Source: Methanobacteriota archaeon
GTDB taxonomy: Archaea > Hydrothermarchaeota > Hydrothermarchaeia > Hydrothermarchaeales > JACRDW01
Direction of reading: 5' to 3'
DNA length: 6,565 bases
Assembly (NCBI GenBank): GCA_016212785.1
Contig: JACRDW010000116.1
Coordinates: forward strand, 1 to 6,565
A program made the translations under genes and the position numbers. The notes beneath the pieces are model-generated. The model did not search any database, was not told the origin of the DNA, and saw only the letters and a program-made list of their open reading frames with translations. Below, in pieces: positions 1 to 6,226 of this stretch (position 1 is its first letter; each line of letters begins with the position of its first letter).

Positions 1-110
1 CAGGAGTAGAACTCGTCGGGAAAAAACTTGCGCAGAGCATAAAGCAGCAGCTCGGGGGAACCGAGGTTAAAGAAGCGGTGGAACATCAGGCCAAGCTCCT
101 GGACTTTTGA
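1..110 (+). CDS. C-terminal fragment of an unrecognised protein (5' end outside window)
   Basis: An open frame with its first whole codon at base 3 runs for 35 codons to a TGA at 108-110. The visible tail begins GVELVGKKLAQS and ends AKLLDF. It is rich in Lys, Gln and Glu and looks like two amphipathic helices joined by a Gly-Gly turn (LGGTEV). I do not recognise the family. The last 25 bases overlap the 3' end of the convergent minus-strand lipoprotein gene. The case for it being real is the lack of stops, the ordinary soluble-protein composition, and the fact that no other gene accounts for bases 1-85. A 35-codon open stretch can also occur by chance, so confidence is moderate. Confidence 0.45.
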   Translation, partial: GVELVGKKLAQSIKQQLGGTEVKEAVEHQAKLLDF

Positions 111-811
111 ACTTCAACCCATTTTAGAAATTCGCCCAGAAATTTCATGCCTTCCTCTTTGTTTGCTGCCTCCAAATGTATTGTAAGCCTGAAGACATTT
201 TTAGCTTCTGAGTATTCTTTTCTTGCTTTTTCCAGAGCCAAAGTCGCATTTTCAGTAAACCAGGTGTACTCGTGCGAGGCGTATGGCTTTATTCCATTCG
301 GCGTTTTTGTAAAGTTTGCATAAAAAACGTAGTCAAACTCGCTGTTTAGATATGCAGAAGCTTCGGGAGAAGTTATCCAGCCGGGAGGAGCAAAGTAACG
401 CGGCTTGCTCAGGTTTACCTTTTCGAATTCTGCGAAACCGGCACTTATCAGAACTGTTGTTCTTTCATGCGAAACGTTCATCTCAAAAGGCGGAGGCGTA
501 GGATGCGCATAGCCGTGCAAGCCGAGAATATATCCGCGAGCCTCGAGAGACTTCAACTGCTGCACGTACTCAGAATAAGCGTAGAGCGGCGTTGCGTTGG
601 CGTGGTTGGGAATCACGAAGAGCACTGCCTTTGAAAATGCGCTTCGATGCTTTTCCGTGATGTTTATCACCTGCTCCAGCCTCCAGTACTTCCAGCCGGG
701 CGATACATCGTGAATCTCTATCCAGAGCTCGGGTTTAACTTGCTGCTCTTTTGTTTGTTCGCCCTGCAGGCACCCTGCTGCGAGTATTAAGAACAATAAA
801 ATATATCTCAT
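86..811 (-). CDS. DUF2334-type polysaccharide-deacetylase-like lipoprotein
   Basis: This 241-residue protein starts with a short hydrophobic signal (residues 3-13) ending AAGC, a plausible lipobox with Cys14 as lipid anchor, so it is probably tethered outside the cell. The rest resembles the NodB/polysaccharide deacetylase superfamily, closest to DUF2334: IHDVSP at 33-38 (Asp35), LHGYAH at 98-103 (His99 and His103, the expected metal-binding His-x3-His), FAPPGW at 140-145, and a late His at 212. That pattern predicts a metal-dependent hydrolase acting on an N- or O-acylated sugar, but no substrate can be inferred. Six N-x-S/T sequons (Asn50, 72, 112, 133, 166, 188) fit an exported, N-glycosylated archaeal protein. 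Its ATG overlaps the TGA of the upstream membrane gene (ATGA), so translation is probably coupled. A weak GGTGG-like Shine-Dalgarno lies about 9-17 bases upstream (821-829, minus strand). The gene ends in TGA inside the convergent neighbour. Confidence 0.8.
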   Translation of the reverse strand: MRYILLFLILAAGCLQGEQTKEQQVKPELWIEIHDVSPGWKYWRLEQVINITEKHRSAFSKAVLFVIPNHANATPLYAYSEYVQQLKSLEARGYILGLHGYAHPTPPPFEMNVSHERTTVLISAGFAEFEKVNLSKPRYFAPPGWITSPEASAYLNSEFDYVFYANFTKTPNGIKPYASHEYTWFTENATLALEKARKEYSEAKNVFRLTIHLEAANKEEGMKFLGEFLKWVEVQKSRSLA

Positions 812-3123
812 ATTTTCGTTCCAACCACCAGCATCGTTATCAAAGCTAAGGAGTATATAATTCCGCCGCCGAACAGAGAATAGGAATAGCCGTAGCTGAA
901 TGCGATTAAAATCCCTACAATCGCACCAATCACGGAGCCTGCGCCGTTTATCCCGTACATCCAGATAACGTCTTTATCGCTCAGGGAGCTTGTTATTCTC
1001 AGGCCCGTCGGGAAGGGCATTCCCATGAGCACTGCGAGAGGCGCAAGAAAAGCGATGCTCAGGAGTACTTTTTTCAATATGCTGAGATGCATGTAGCCGT
1101 AGATGAGCTTGGGCAGGAGGAGTGCGCATGCAAATATGGCAAGCGAAGTTACAGCCAGAATTAGATAAGTCTTTCTCAATATTTCCTTATTCGAGGGAAT
1201 GAGCACGCCCGTGAAAAAGCTTCCGATTCCGCTGAATACAAGCATCGAGAAAAGCACAACCTGAAACGCGTAAGCAGGGCGGCCCAGGAACAAAGTAAGC
1301 TTCTGGATTAATACCGCTTCTATGAGGATATATCCTACTCCTAAGCATAGAAAGTACGCAAGCAGATAGAGACTTGCTCTGTACTCGAACTTCAACCTGC
1401 GCTCAGCCATTATAGGTAAAACGATAAAAACAAAGGTAAGAAAGCCCAGCAGGAAGAGCATCTGGTGCAGCTCTTTTGGAGGGGAATTTTCTGTATAGTA
1501 GAAGAAGGGCTTGTCGTCAATGGCAGGGGATACGGAGCGGTGTTCTGGAATTGTTTTCGAAATTTCCTCGAAGTTTAGCGAGGAGTCATAGTGAGGCGCA
1601 AATAAAAGCTCGAATTTATAAATTTTTTCTGCCCTGTTCTTCTCTTCCTCGATTTTCTTCGCTGCATCGACTAGTCCCTTCACCAGAGACGGGGTAACTT
1701 TTTCCTTGAATATGAACGTATATTCGGTTTGAGAAGACGCCTCTGCAAACCTGAAAATTACCAGATGCTCCTCCGGCTTCGCACCTTCTTCGAGAAGCGC
1801 TTTTTTTACTGTAAAATACTGCCTCAAAAGAGTGTAAGTGACGCCTCTCTCTTTATCGATAACGTTGTACGGGTCGTCCATTCGAGCGTAGAGTAGAACG
1901 AGGGCAACGCCGTTTGGCGAGAGATGCCTCCACCAGTCTTTGTTTGCCTCGACCGTATAAACATAAGCGTCCTGGAAAGTCAGCACAGCCTGTGTCGGAA
2001 CAACGAGCGCAACGCTTCCTATGACTCCGTTCTCAATTAAATCGTATCTTTCAGTGCTTCGATGAACGTATGTTCGGCCGTCTTCTATTATCGTCGCAAC
2101 TCTCGTGTCGTAGTATACCCTGCCAGAAAAATCTGCAAGCTCATTTTTCATGTGCTCGATTATGAACGGATTTATCTCGACTGCAGTAACTTTTTCAACG
2201 CCTGCGTGAAGCGCCATTCTAACCTCTATTCCGCCTCCGGAGCCTATTGCCACCATGCTCTTCGGCTGCGTTAGAAACATTATATATCTCGGGTCGTTTT
2301 CCAGACCGTAGGCGCTGACGTTTCCATAAGACGCGGTAACTGGGTAGGCTCCGTTCACGATGAATTTAATCAAATTTTCTTTTTCCCGGACGACATCTAC
2401 TCTGGAAACAGCAGTCCACTTTGTGTCGAGCACCTTTGCTCCCGAAGCCTTGAGTTTGTATAAATATTTTTCCTTGCTCGGCTCAGGGATGAAGGAAGAA
2501 TTGAAAACTGAAAACAAAAGCACGAAAATCAGAACGACGGACAATAAGGCAATGCTGCTTTTCTTGTCAATCCTGTTGAAAAATGGCGCTGCGACAATTG
2601 CGAGAATGGCGCAGAAAATTATTACTCCCTCAACGCTTGAAAACGGCAGCAGAAAAGTTATGAGAAAGCTCCCGATTCCAGCGCCGACGAGGTCGCTGAA
2701 GTATATGAAGGATATGACCTTCTTTTCTGCACCCGGATAATTCAGCCCGACGCTCAAAACTATACCCGAAAAAACAAATGGAAGAGCAGATGCCAGCGAG
2801 AAGTAGAGCAGGAAGGGGGTAAGACCAGAGAAGCTAATTTTGCTTCCGTGAGATATTAAAAACAGGCTGAGCAGAATCGAGACTCCAAACGCGATTGAAG
2901 AGTAGTAGAGGGTGCTGAAATATTTCTCAGGCTTCTTCTTTGCGATGAAATATCCTATAACGCTTCCCACCCCAAGGCCGAACATTGCCATGGAGATAAC
3001 AGTTATGGAAACCTGAACCCAGAACATGAAGGAGAACTCGTAAGTCAGAGCTACCTGAAAGCAGAGCATTGCGATGGAGATTAAGAATATTCCGACTGCG
3101 AAAAGAACGAAATTCCTGTCCAT
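808..3123 (-). CDS. Polytopic membrane protein with central spermidine-synthase-like domain
   Basis: This 771-residue protein has three parts. Residues 5-210 hold about seven membrane segments. Residues 230-545 form a spermine/spermidine-synthase-like Rossmann domain: WTAVSRVDVV (236-245), glycine-rich loop IGSGGGIEV (293-301), acidic strand end TAVEINP (313-319, Glu316), EDGRTYV (347-353), and DDKPFFYY (536-543). Residues 555-768 add about seven more membrane segments with MGMPFPTGLR (700-709) and YGINGAGSVIG (723-733). These C-terminal motifs are typical of the membrane-fused spermidine-synthase-like family often annotated speE. At the usual catalytic site, where true aminopropyltransferases carry an Asp-x-x-Asp-Pro type motif after the YD strand, it reads YDLIENGVIGS (360-370), so polyamine synthesis is doubtful. 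A SAM or related nucleotide may still bind. The real substrate is unknown. It is the first gene of an operon with the downstream lipoprotein (4-base ATGA overlap). The ATG at 3123 lies about 28 bases from a TATA box with no proper Shine-Dalgarno, so the transcript is probably leaderless. Confidence 0.85.
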   Translation of the reverse strand: MDRNFVLFAVGIFLISIAMLCFQVALTYEFSFMFWVQVSITVISMAMFGLGVGSVIGYFIAKKKPEKYFSTLYYSSIAFGVSILLSLFLISHGSKISFSGLTPFLLYFSLASALPFVFSGIVLSVGLNYPGAEKKVISFIYFSDLVGAGIGSFLITFLLPFSSVEGVIIFCAILAIVAAPFFNRIDKKSSIALLSVVLIFVLLFSVFNSSFIPEPSKEKYLYKLKASGAKVLDTKWTAVSRVDVVREKENLIKFIVNGAYPVTASYGNVSAYGLENDPRYIMFLTQPKSMVAIGSGGGIEVRMALHAGVEKVTAVEINPFIIEHMKNELADFSGRVYYDTRVATIIEDGRTYVHRSTERYDLIENGVIGSVALVVPTQAVLTFQDAYVYTVEANKDWWRHLSPNGVALVLLYARMDDPYNVIDKERGVTYTLLRQYFTVKKALLEEGAKPEEHLVIFRFAEASSQTEYTFIFKEKVTPSLVKGLVDAAKKIEEEKNRAEKIYKFELLFAPHYDSSLNFEEISKTIPEHRSVSPAIDDKPFFYYTENSPPKELHQMLFLLGFLTFVFIVLPIMAERRLKFEYRASLYLLAYFLCLGVGYILIEAVLIQKLTLFLGRPAYAFQVVLFSMLVFSGIGSFFTGVLIPSNKEILRKTYLILAVTSLAIFACALLLPKLIYGYMHLSILKKVLLSIAFLAPLAVLMGMPFPTGLRITSSLSDKDVIWMYGINGAGSVIGAIVGILIAFSYGYSYSLFGGGIIYSLALITMLVVGTKI

Positions 3124-3145
3124 CCTTGCTCAATTTTACTAACAG

Positions 3146-3156
3146 CTTTATATATC
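3146..3156. promoter_or_regulatory. Shared TATA box of the divergent purB / membrane-protein promoters
   Basis: The 54-base gap between two divergent ATGs (3123 minus, 3178 plus) contains one strong AT element, CTTTATATATC. Its TATATA core (3149-3154) is self-complementary. It lies about 26 bases before the purB ATG and about 28 bases before the minus-strand ATG. An archaeal TATA box sits about 26 bases upstream of the transcription start, so both transcripts would begin at or next to their start codons and be leaderless. No second TATA box and no clear BRE is evident. Confidence 0.65.
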
Positions 3157-3177
3157 TTTACTTTGTAATTGAAAAAT

Positions 3178-4527
3178 ATGGCAATCCATCCAATAGAATA
3201 TCGCTATGGAAGCAAAGAAATGAAGGCTGTCTTCGAGGAGCAGAACAGGCTCCAGAAACTATTGGACGTGGAGGCTGCGCTTGCGAGAGCGCACGCCGGA
3301 GCGGGCAATATTCCAGCAGGAGATGCAGGTATTATATCGAAAAAAGCCAGCACGAAGTATGTAAAGCTTGCCAGAGTCAAGGAAATCGAGGAAGAAACGA
3401 AGCACGACATTATGGCAGTGGTTCTTGCTATGTCAGAAGTATGCGGCAGCGCCGTCTAGCATGTGCATCTCGGTGCTACTTCCTATGACATCGTTGATAC
3501 TGCTAACGCTCTGCAGTTCAAGGAAGCCCTGCAAATTGTTGAGAAAGATTTGTTAGAACTCGAAGGAATTCTGCTCGAGCTTGCAAAAAAGCACATAAAA
3601 ACCATTGCGATAGGAAGAACGCACGGGCAGCACGCCACGCCTATAACCTACGGTCTTAAATTTGCAGTCTGGGCGAGAGAGATAAGAAGGCACATAAGCA
3701 GAATCAGGGAAAGCAGGAAGCGCGTGCTTGTTGGCAAGATGAGCGGGGCAGTCGGAACCATGGCTTCTTTTGGAGGGAAAGGCGTTCAAATTCAGGGTCT
3801 GGTTATGAAAGAGCTGGGCTTAACTCCGGCAGAGGTTTCTACCCAGGTGGTGCAGCGGGACAGATACGCAGAACTTATGCTCCTCCTTGCCTTAATCGCA
3901 GCTACTCTGGACAAGATTGGGAAGGAAATTCGCAACCTGATGAGAACCGAGATTGGAGAAATCTCGGAATCCTTCGCAGCCAAGCAGGTCGGAAGCTCCA
4001 CGATGCCGCACAAGAGGAATCCTGTCAGCGCAGAAAAAGTGTGCGGCCTGGCGAGGGTTATAAAGTCAAACGTTTTCGTTGCCCTCGAGAACGTTTCCCT
4101 GGAGCACGAAAGAGACCTGACAAATTCTTCTTCTGAGCGAGTTATAATTCCGGAGAATTTCATTCTTCTCGACGAAATTTTGAAAACAGCAAAAAAAGTT
4201 CTCAGCGGCTTGACTTTTCATCCGGAGAACATTGAAAAAAATTTAAAGCTGACCCGAGGGCTGAACATGGCAGAGGCAGTGATGCTTGCGCTTGTTGATA
4301 AAGGAATGAGCAGACAGAAGGCGCACGAGCTTCTCAGAAAGCTTTCAATGAAGGCGTTTAAAGAAAAAATCGAGCTTAAAAAAGTGCTGCTTGACAGCAG
4401 GGAAGTTACGAGGCTTCTGAGCAGGAAAGAAATTGAGAGCCTCATGGACCCAAGGAAGTACATAGGCACTGCGGTTGAGCAGGTGCAAAAAGTTCTTAAA
4501 ATTGCGGAGAGGGAGAGGAGCGGCTGA
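3178..4527 (+). CDS. purB: Adenylosuccinate lyase, with in-frame UAG at codon 94
   Basis: PurB cleaves fumarate from SAICAR (to AICAR) and from adenylosuccinate (to AMP), so it acts twice in purine synthesis; it is a cytosolic homotetramer in known members. Read through the TAG at 3457-3459, the frame gives 449 residues, normal for the family. Motifs occur in order: N-terminal IEYRYGS, KHDIMAVV with His76, HLGATSYDIVDT (97-108), RTHGQHATP with general-acid/base candidate His149, the mobile signature loop GSSTMPHKRNP (272-282) with the catalytic Ser, and EHERDLTNSSSER (309-321). His76, His149 and the Ser loop lie on both sides of the TAG in one frame, so this is not a frameshift. ATG 3178 is preferred over the in-frame TTG at 3169 because it gives the usual MAIHPIEYRYGS start and fits the TATA spacing. 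The family identity is secure. What is uncertain is whether UAG is decoded (candidate pyrrolysine) or the gene is freshly broken. Confidence 0.93.
3457..3459 (+). other. In-frame amber (TAG) codon in purB, candidate recoding site
   Basis: The codons read GCC GTC TAG CAT GTG CAT, giving Ala-Val-amber-His-Val-His just before the conserved LGATS loop. By comparison with PurB proteins I remember, the position is variable and often carries Lys (for example ..KWVHYG.. in Bacillus-type enzymes), and one base change (AAG to TAG) would produce it. Pyrrolysine, a lysine derivative inserted at UAG in some archaea, would therefore fit. The alignment is from memory and was not computed. Confidence 0.6.
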
Positions 4528-4529
4528 AT

Positions 4530-6191
4530 TTAATCGCATTCGTGGAACACTTCGTGTTCCTTAACCCTGACAATCACTATCTCTCCGTATGGAGAATCCC
4601 TGCTATAAACGACTTCAAAAAATTCTTGGTTCAGGAATTTCTTCTTGTCAGTATCAACGCCGTACTCGCTCGCGGGCTTGTAGTAAGATAATAGATTGCC
4701 GTAGCGAATCATATTGTCCGAATAAAAAATGTGCGTTGCATTGTAGCGCCTTGCTATTTCATAAGCAATTTTTGCATCGCTGGTGTTGTATAGAATGAAC
4801 AAATGATTTAAAACCTCGCCGGGTGCCTTGATATAGAGATAATCAACGTTGCGCAGCGGAAATTCTCCGCCCTGTAAAACCCTGCCTCCGACTACCCCGC
4901 CGAACATCTGAGCACGATAGTAATCTGCGATTATCCCGTCGCCGGGCTTGGAGTTGTTCCTGAACCACTTCGCAGCCTCGTATTCTTCGATTATCAAGCC
5001 CGAGTTCTGAAATCTCGCAGGCATGTCATAGTAATGCATTCCTGCGATAAGTCCAAGCGCAAACAGGGCAATGAGCGCGGGAGCAATCTTTTTGCTTGTA
5101 CGGTCTAAAAAATCAGAGAGCGCAACGCCGATTGCAATTGCAAGCGGCTGGGCAAGGAAGCAGTAGAATCTGTAGCCCTCGAGGGGCTTTGCGAGAGTCG
5201 ACCAGCTGAGTTCTATCCTGTTGAGTGCTGAGAGGATTACTTCATTCTGCGTTTCGAGAATTAGGGGCAGAGCCCAGAGCATGAGCAATAGATGCTTTTT
5301 GCCCCTTGAGAGCATATAAACAAACGCTGCCATGCCTGCGAGCGCTGCAAAAATGCCGTACTCCTCAAGCTGCTGCGCAGGCTTGTACATCCCGCTGCTC
5401 GTCACTAATGCATTTATCCACCACCAGTAAAGATTCTTCTGGATAAATGAAAATTGCTCAGGCATGGCGAGCTTGCTCAGAAGCCACCATGGCGAGGTTA
5501 GGATTTGAGAGAGCAAGACAACTTTTCCGAGGTCAGCAAACAGACGCCTTTCTGCTTCTTTTTTTAAAACCAGCGCAGTCGTAACCATGAGCAAAACCAG
5601 AATTACAACGAAGTAGGAGAGGTGCAGTATGAAGTTCATTCCGAGCAAGATTCCAATTCCGAGCAAGCGCAGGTTGCTTGGAGGAGATTTAGAATGCCAG
5701 ACCCAGAGCAGGATAAATATCGGAATCAGGAAGAGCGTAAGGGACTGCGGGTCTGAAATTCCGGACCAGAAAACAAAGGAAGGAGTCAGGGCAAGGGCTG
5801 TCGTGGCAATGAATGCAACTTTTTGGCTGTAGATATGCCTCGCAAGGAAGTAGAGCGAAAGTGGGGCAATCGATTCAATGAACGGCAGTATTCTCGAGCT
5901 GACGGTGGGAATATCCAGACCGGAGAGGTAGCTGAGCAGGGCAAAAAAAACAGGCGACGTTGGAGGATACCACATTGGCACATAGCCGTAGGATTCGTAG
6001 CGTATGTCCGGTTCTGGTAAGGTTTGGTGGTCGAAAATGTACTGCGCCATGCACAGACGATACCATATGTCGCCCTGGAAGGTCAGCAGATGGGCATCAA
6101 TCCCCAGACGGGGTTCGAGACGGAGGTATAAACCAATTAAATAAATTGCAACGAGAAACAACGTCTCGACTCTCGAAAGCCTGATTTTCAT
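4530..6191 (-). CDS. STT3/AglB-like GT-C superfamily membrane protein
   Basis: This 553-residue protein has about ten to twelve membrane segments up to residue 385 and a soluble C-terminal domain (about 390-553) that is probably extracytoplasmic. After the first membrane segment comes GDIWYRL (40-46), then a loop with YPP (75-77), which matches the first acidic loop of GT-C glycosyltransferases such as STT3. A second acidic site is ISDPQS (145-150). GYRFYCFLAQPLAIAIG (339-355) resembles the Arg-Phe membrane segment found in this superfamily. The soluble part begins EAAKWFRNNSKPGDGIIADYY (405-425), which lines up with the start of the STT3 domain, but the WWDYG motif is replaced by ADYY, so it is probably not a standard oligosaccharyltransferase. 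It likely transfers a sugar from a polyprenyl-phosphate donor; acceptor unknown. Three sequons (Asn412, 469, 484) lie in the soluble domain. It ends in TAA, 2 bases from the convergent purB stop. Confidence 0.75.
   Translation of the reverse strand: MKIRLSRVETLFLVAIYLIGLYLRLEPRLGIDAHLLTFQGDIWYRLCMAQYIFDHQTLPEPDIRYESYGYVPMWYPPTSPVFFALLSYLSGLDIPTVSSRILPFIESIAPLSLYFLARHIYSQKVAFIATTALALTPSFVFWSGISDPQSLTLFLIPIFILLWVWHSKSPPSNLRLLGIGILLGMNFILHLSYFVVILVLLMVTTALVLKKEAERRLFADLGKVVLLSQILTSPWWLLSKLAMPEQFSFIQKNLYWWWINALVTSSGMYKPAQQLEEYGIFAALAGMAAFVYMLSRGKKHLLLMLWALPLILETQNEVILSALNRIELSWSTLAKPLEGYRFYCFLAQPLAIAIGVALSDFLDRTSKKIAPALIALFALGLIAGMHYYDMPARFQNSGLIIEEYEAAKWFRNNSKPGDGIIADYYRAQMFGGVVGGRVLQGGEFPLRNVDYLYIKAPGEVLNHLFILYNTSDAKIAYEIARRYNATHIFYSDNMIRYGNLLSYYKPASEYGVDTDKKKFLNQEFFEVVYSRDSPYGEIVIVRVKEHEVFHECD
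4544..4560. repeat. Perfect inverted repeat near the convergent gene ends
   Basis: GGAACAC, a TTC spacer, then GTGTTCC form a perfect 7-base-pair stem with a 3-base loop, 17 bases after the purB stop and inside the last codons of the convergent GT-C gene (Glu-His-Glu-Val-Phe). It could fold in either transcript and mark the purB 3' end. No T-tract follows on either strand, so a classical intrinsic terminator is not supported. Confidence 0.4.
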
Positions 6192-6195
6192 AACG

Positions 6196-6203
6196 TTTTA
6201 ATA
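6196..6203 (+). promoter_or_regulatory. Possible TATA box for the phosphoesterase gene
   Basis: TTTTAATA is centred about 27 bases before the ATG at 6227, the distance expected for a leaderless archaeal transcript. No Shine-Dalgarno precedes that ATG. The element is weak and its upstream part abuts the divergent gene's start codon. Confidence 0.35.
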
Positions 6204-6213
6204 GCAGTGCACT

Positions 6214-6226
6214 TAATTTAAATTTA
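6214..6226 (-). promoter_or_regulatory. Possible TATA box for the GT-C gene
   Basis: On the minus strand TTAAATTTAAATT is centred about 29 bases upstream of the ATG at 6191, suiting a leaderless or nearly leaderless start. It contains the perfect palindrome AATTTAAATT (6215-6224). It directly abuts the phosphoesterase ATG, so TBP binding here could interfere with that gene. Confidence 0.45.

Noticed and set aside
2360..2740. Plus-strand 126-codon open frame inside the membrane-protein gene, and a similar one at 1476-1697
   Set aside because: Both are antisense shadows of a gene with strong family motifs; their translations are low in recognisable structure and have no start signals.
808..3123. 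Straightforward spermidine synthase (speE) in a polyamine pathway
   Set aside because: The catalytic acidic motif is not visible, the protein is mostly membrane-embedded, and no polyamine gene is nearby.
3169..3177. TTG at 3169 as the purB start
   Set aside because: It would add three residues before MAIHPIEYRYGS, the usual beginning of archaeal PurB, and the ATG at 3178 fits the TATA spacing better.
3124..3177. A riboswitch or purine-responsive leader before purB
   Set aside because: The gap is only 54 bases and the transcript is predicted to be leaderless, leaving no room for a folded leader.
3457..3459. Selenocysteine at the in-frame stop
   Set aside because: Selenocysteine uses UGA, and this codon is UAG. 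TGA is also the common true stop in this window.
3178..3462. A frameshift as the cause of the split purB
   Set aside because: Both halves are in the same frame and join with no gap or missing motif; only the TAG separates them.
3069..3488. Plus-strand 139-codon frame crossing the purB start
   Set aside because: It spans the divergent promoter and reads purB out of frame, giving an Arg/Cys/Ser-rich product without motifs.
3792..4163. Minus-strand open frames inside purB (also 3553-3789, 4218-4469, 4345-4539)
   Set aside because: They are antisense to conserved PurB coding sequence, are Ser/Leu/Arg-rich as expected of shadows, and have no supporting promoter.
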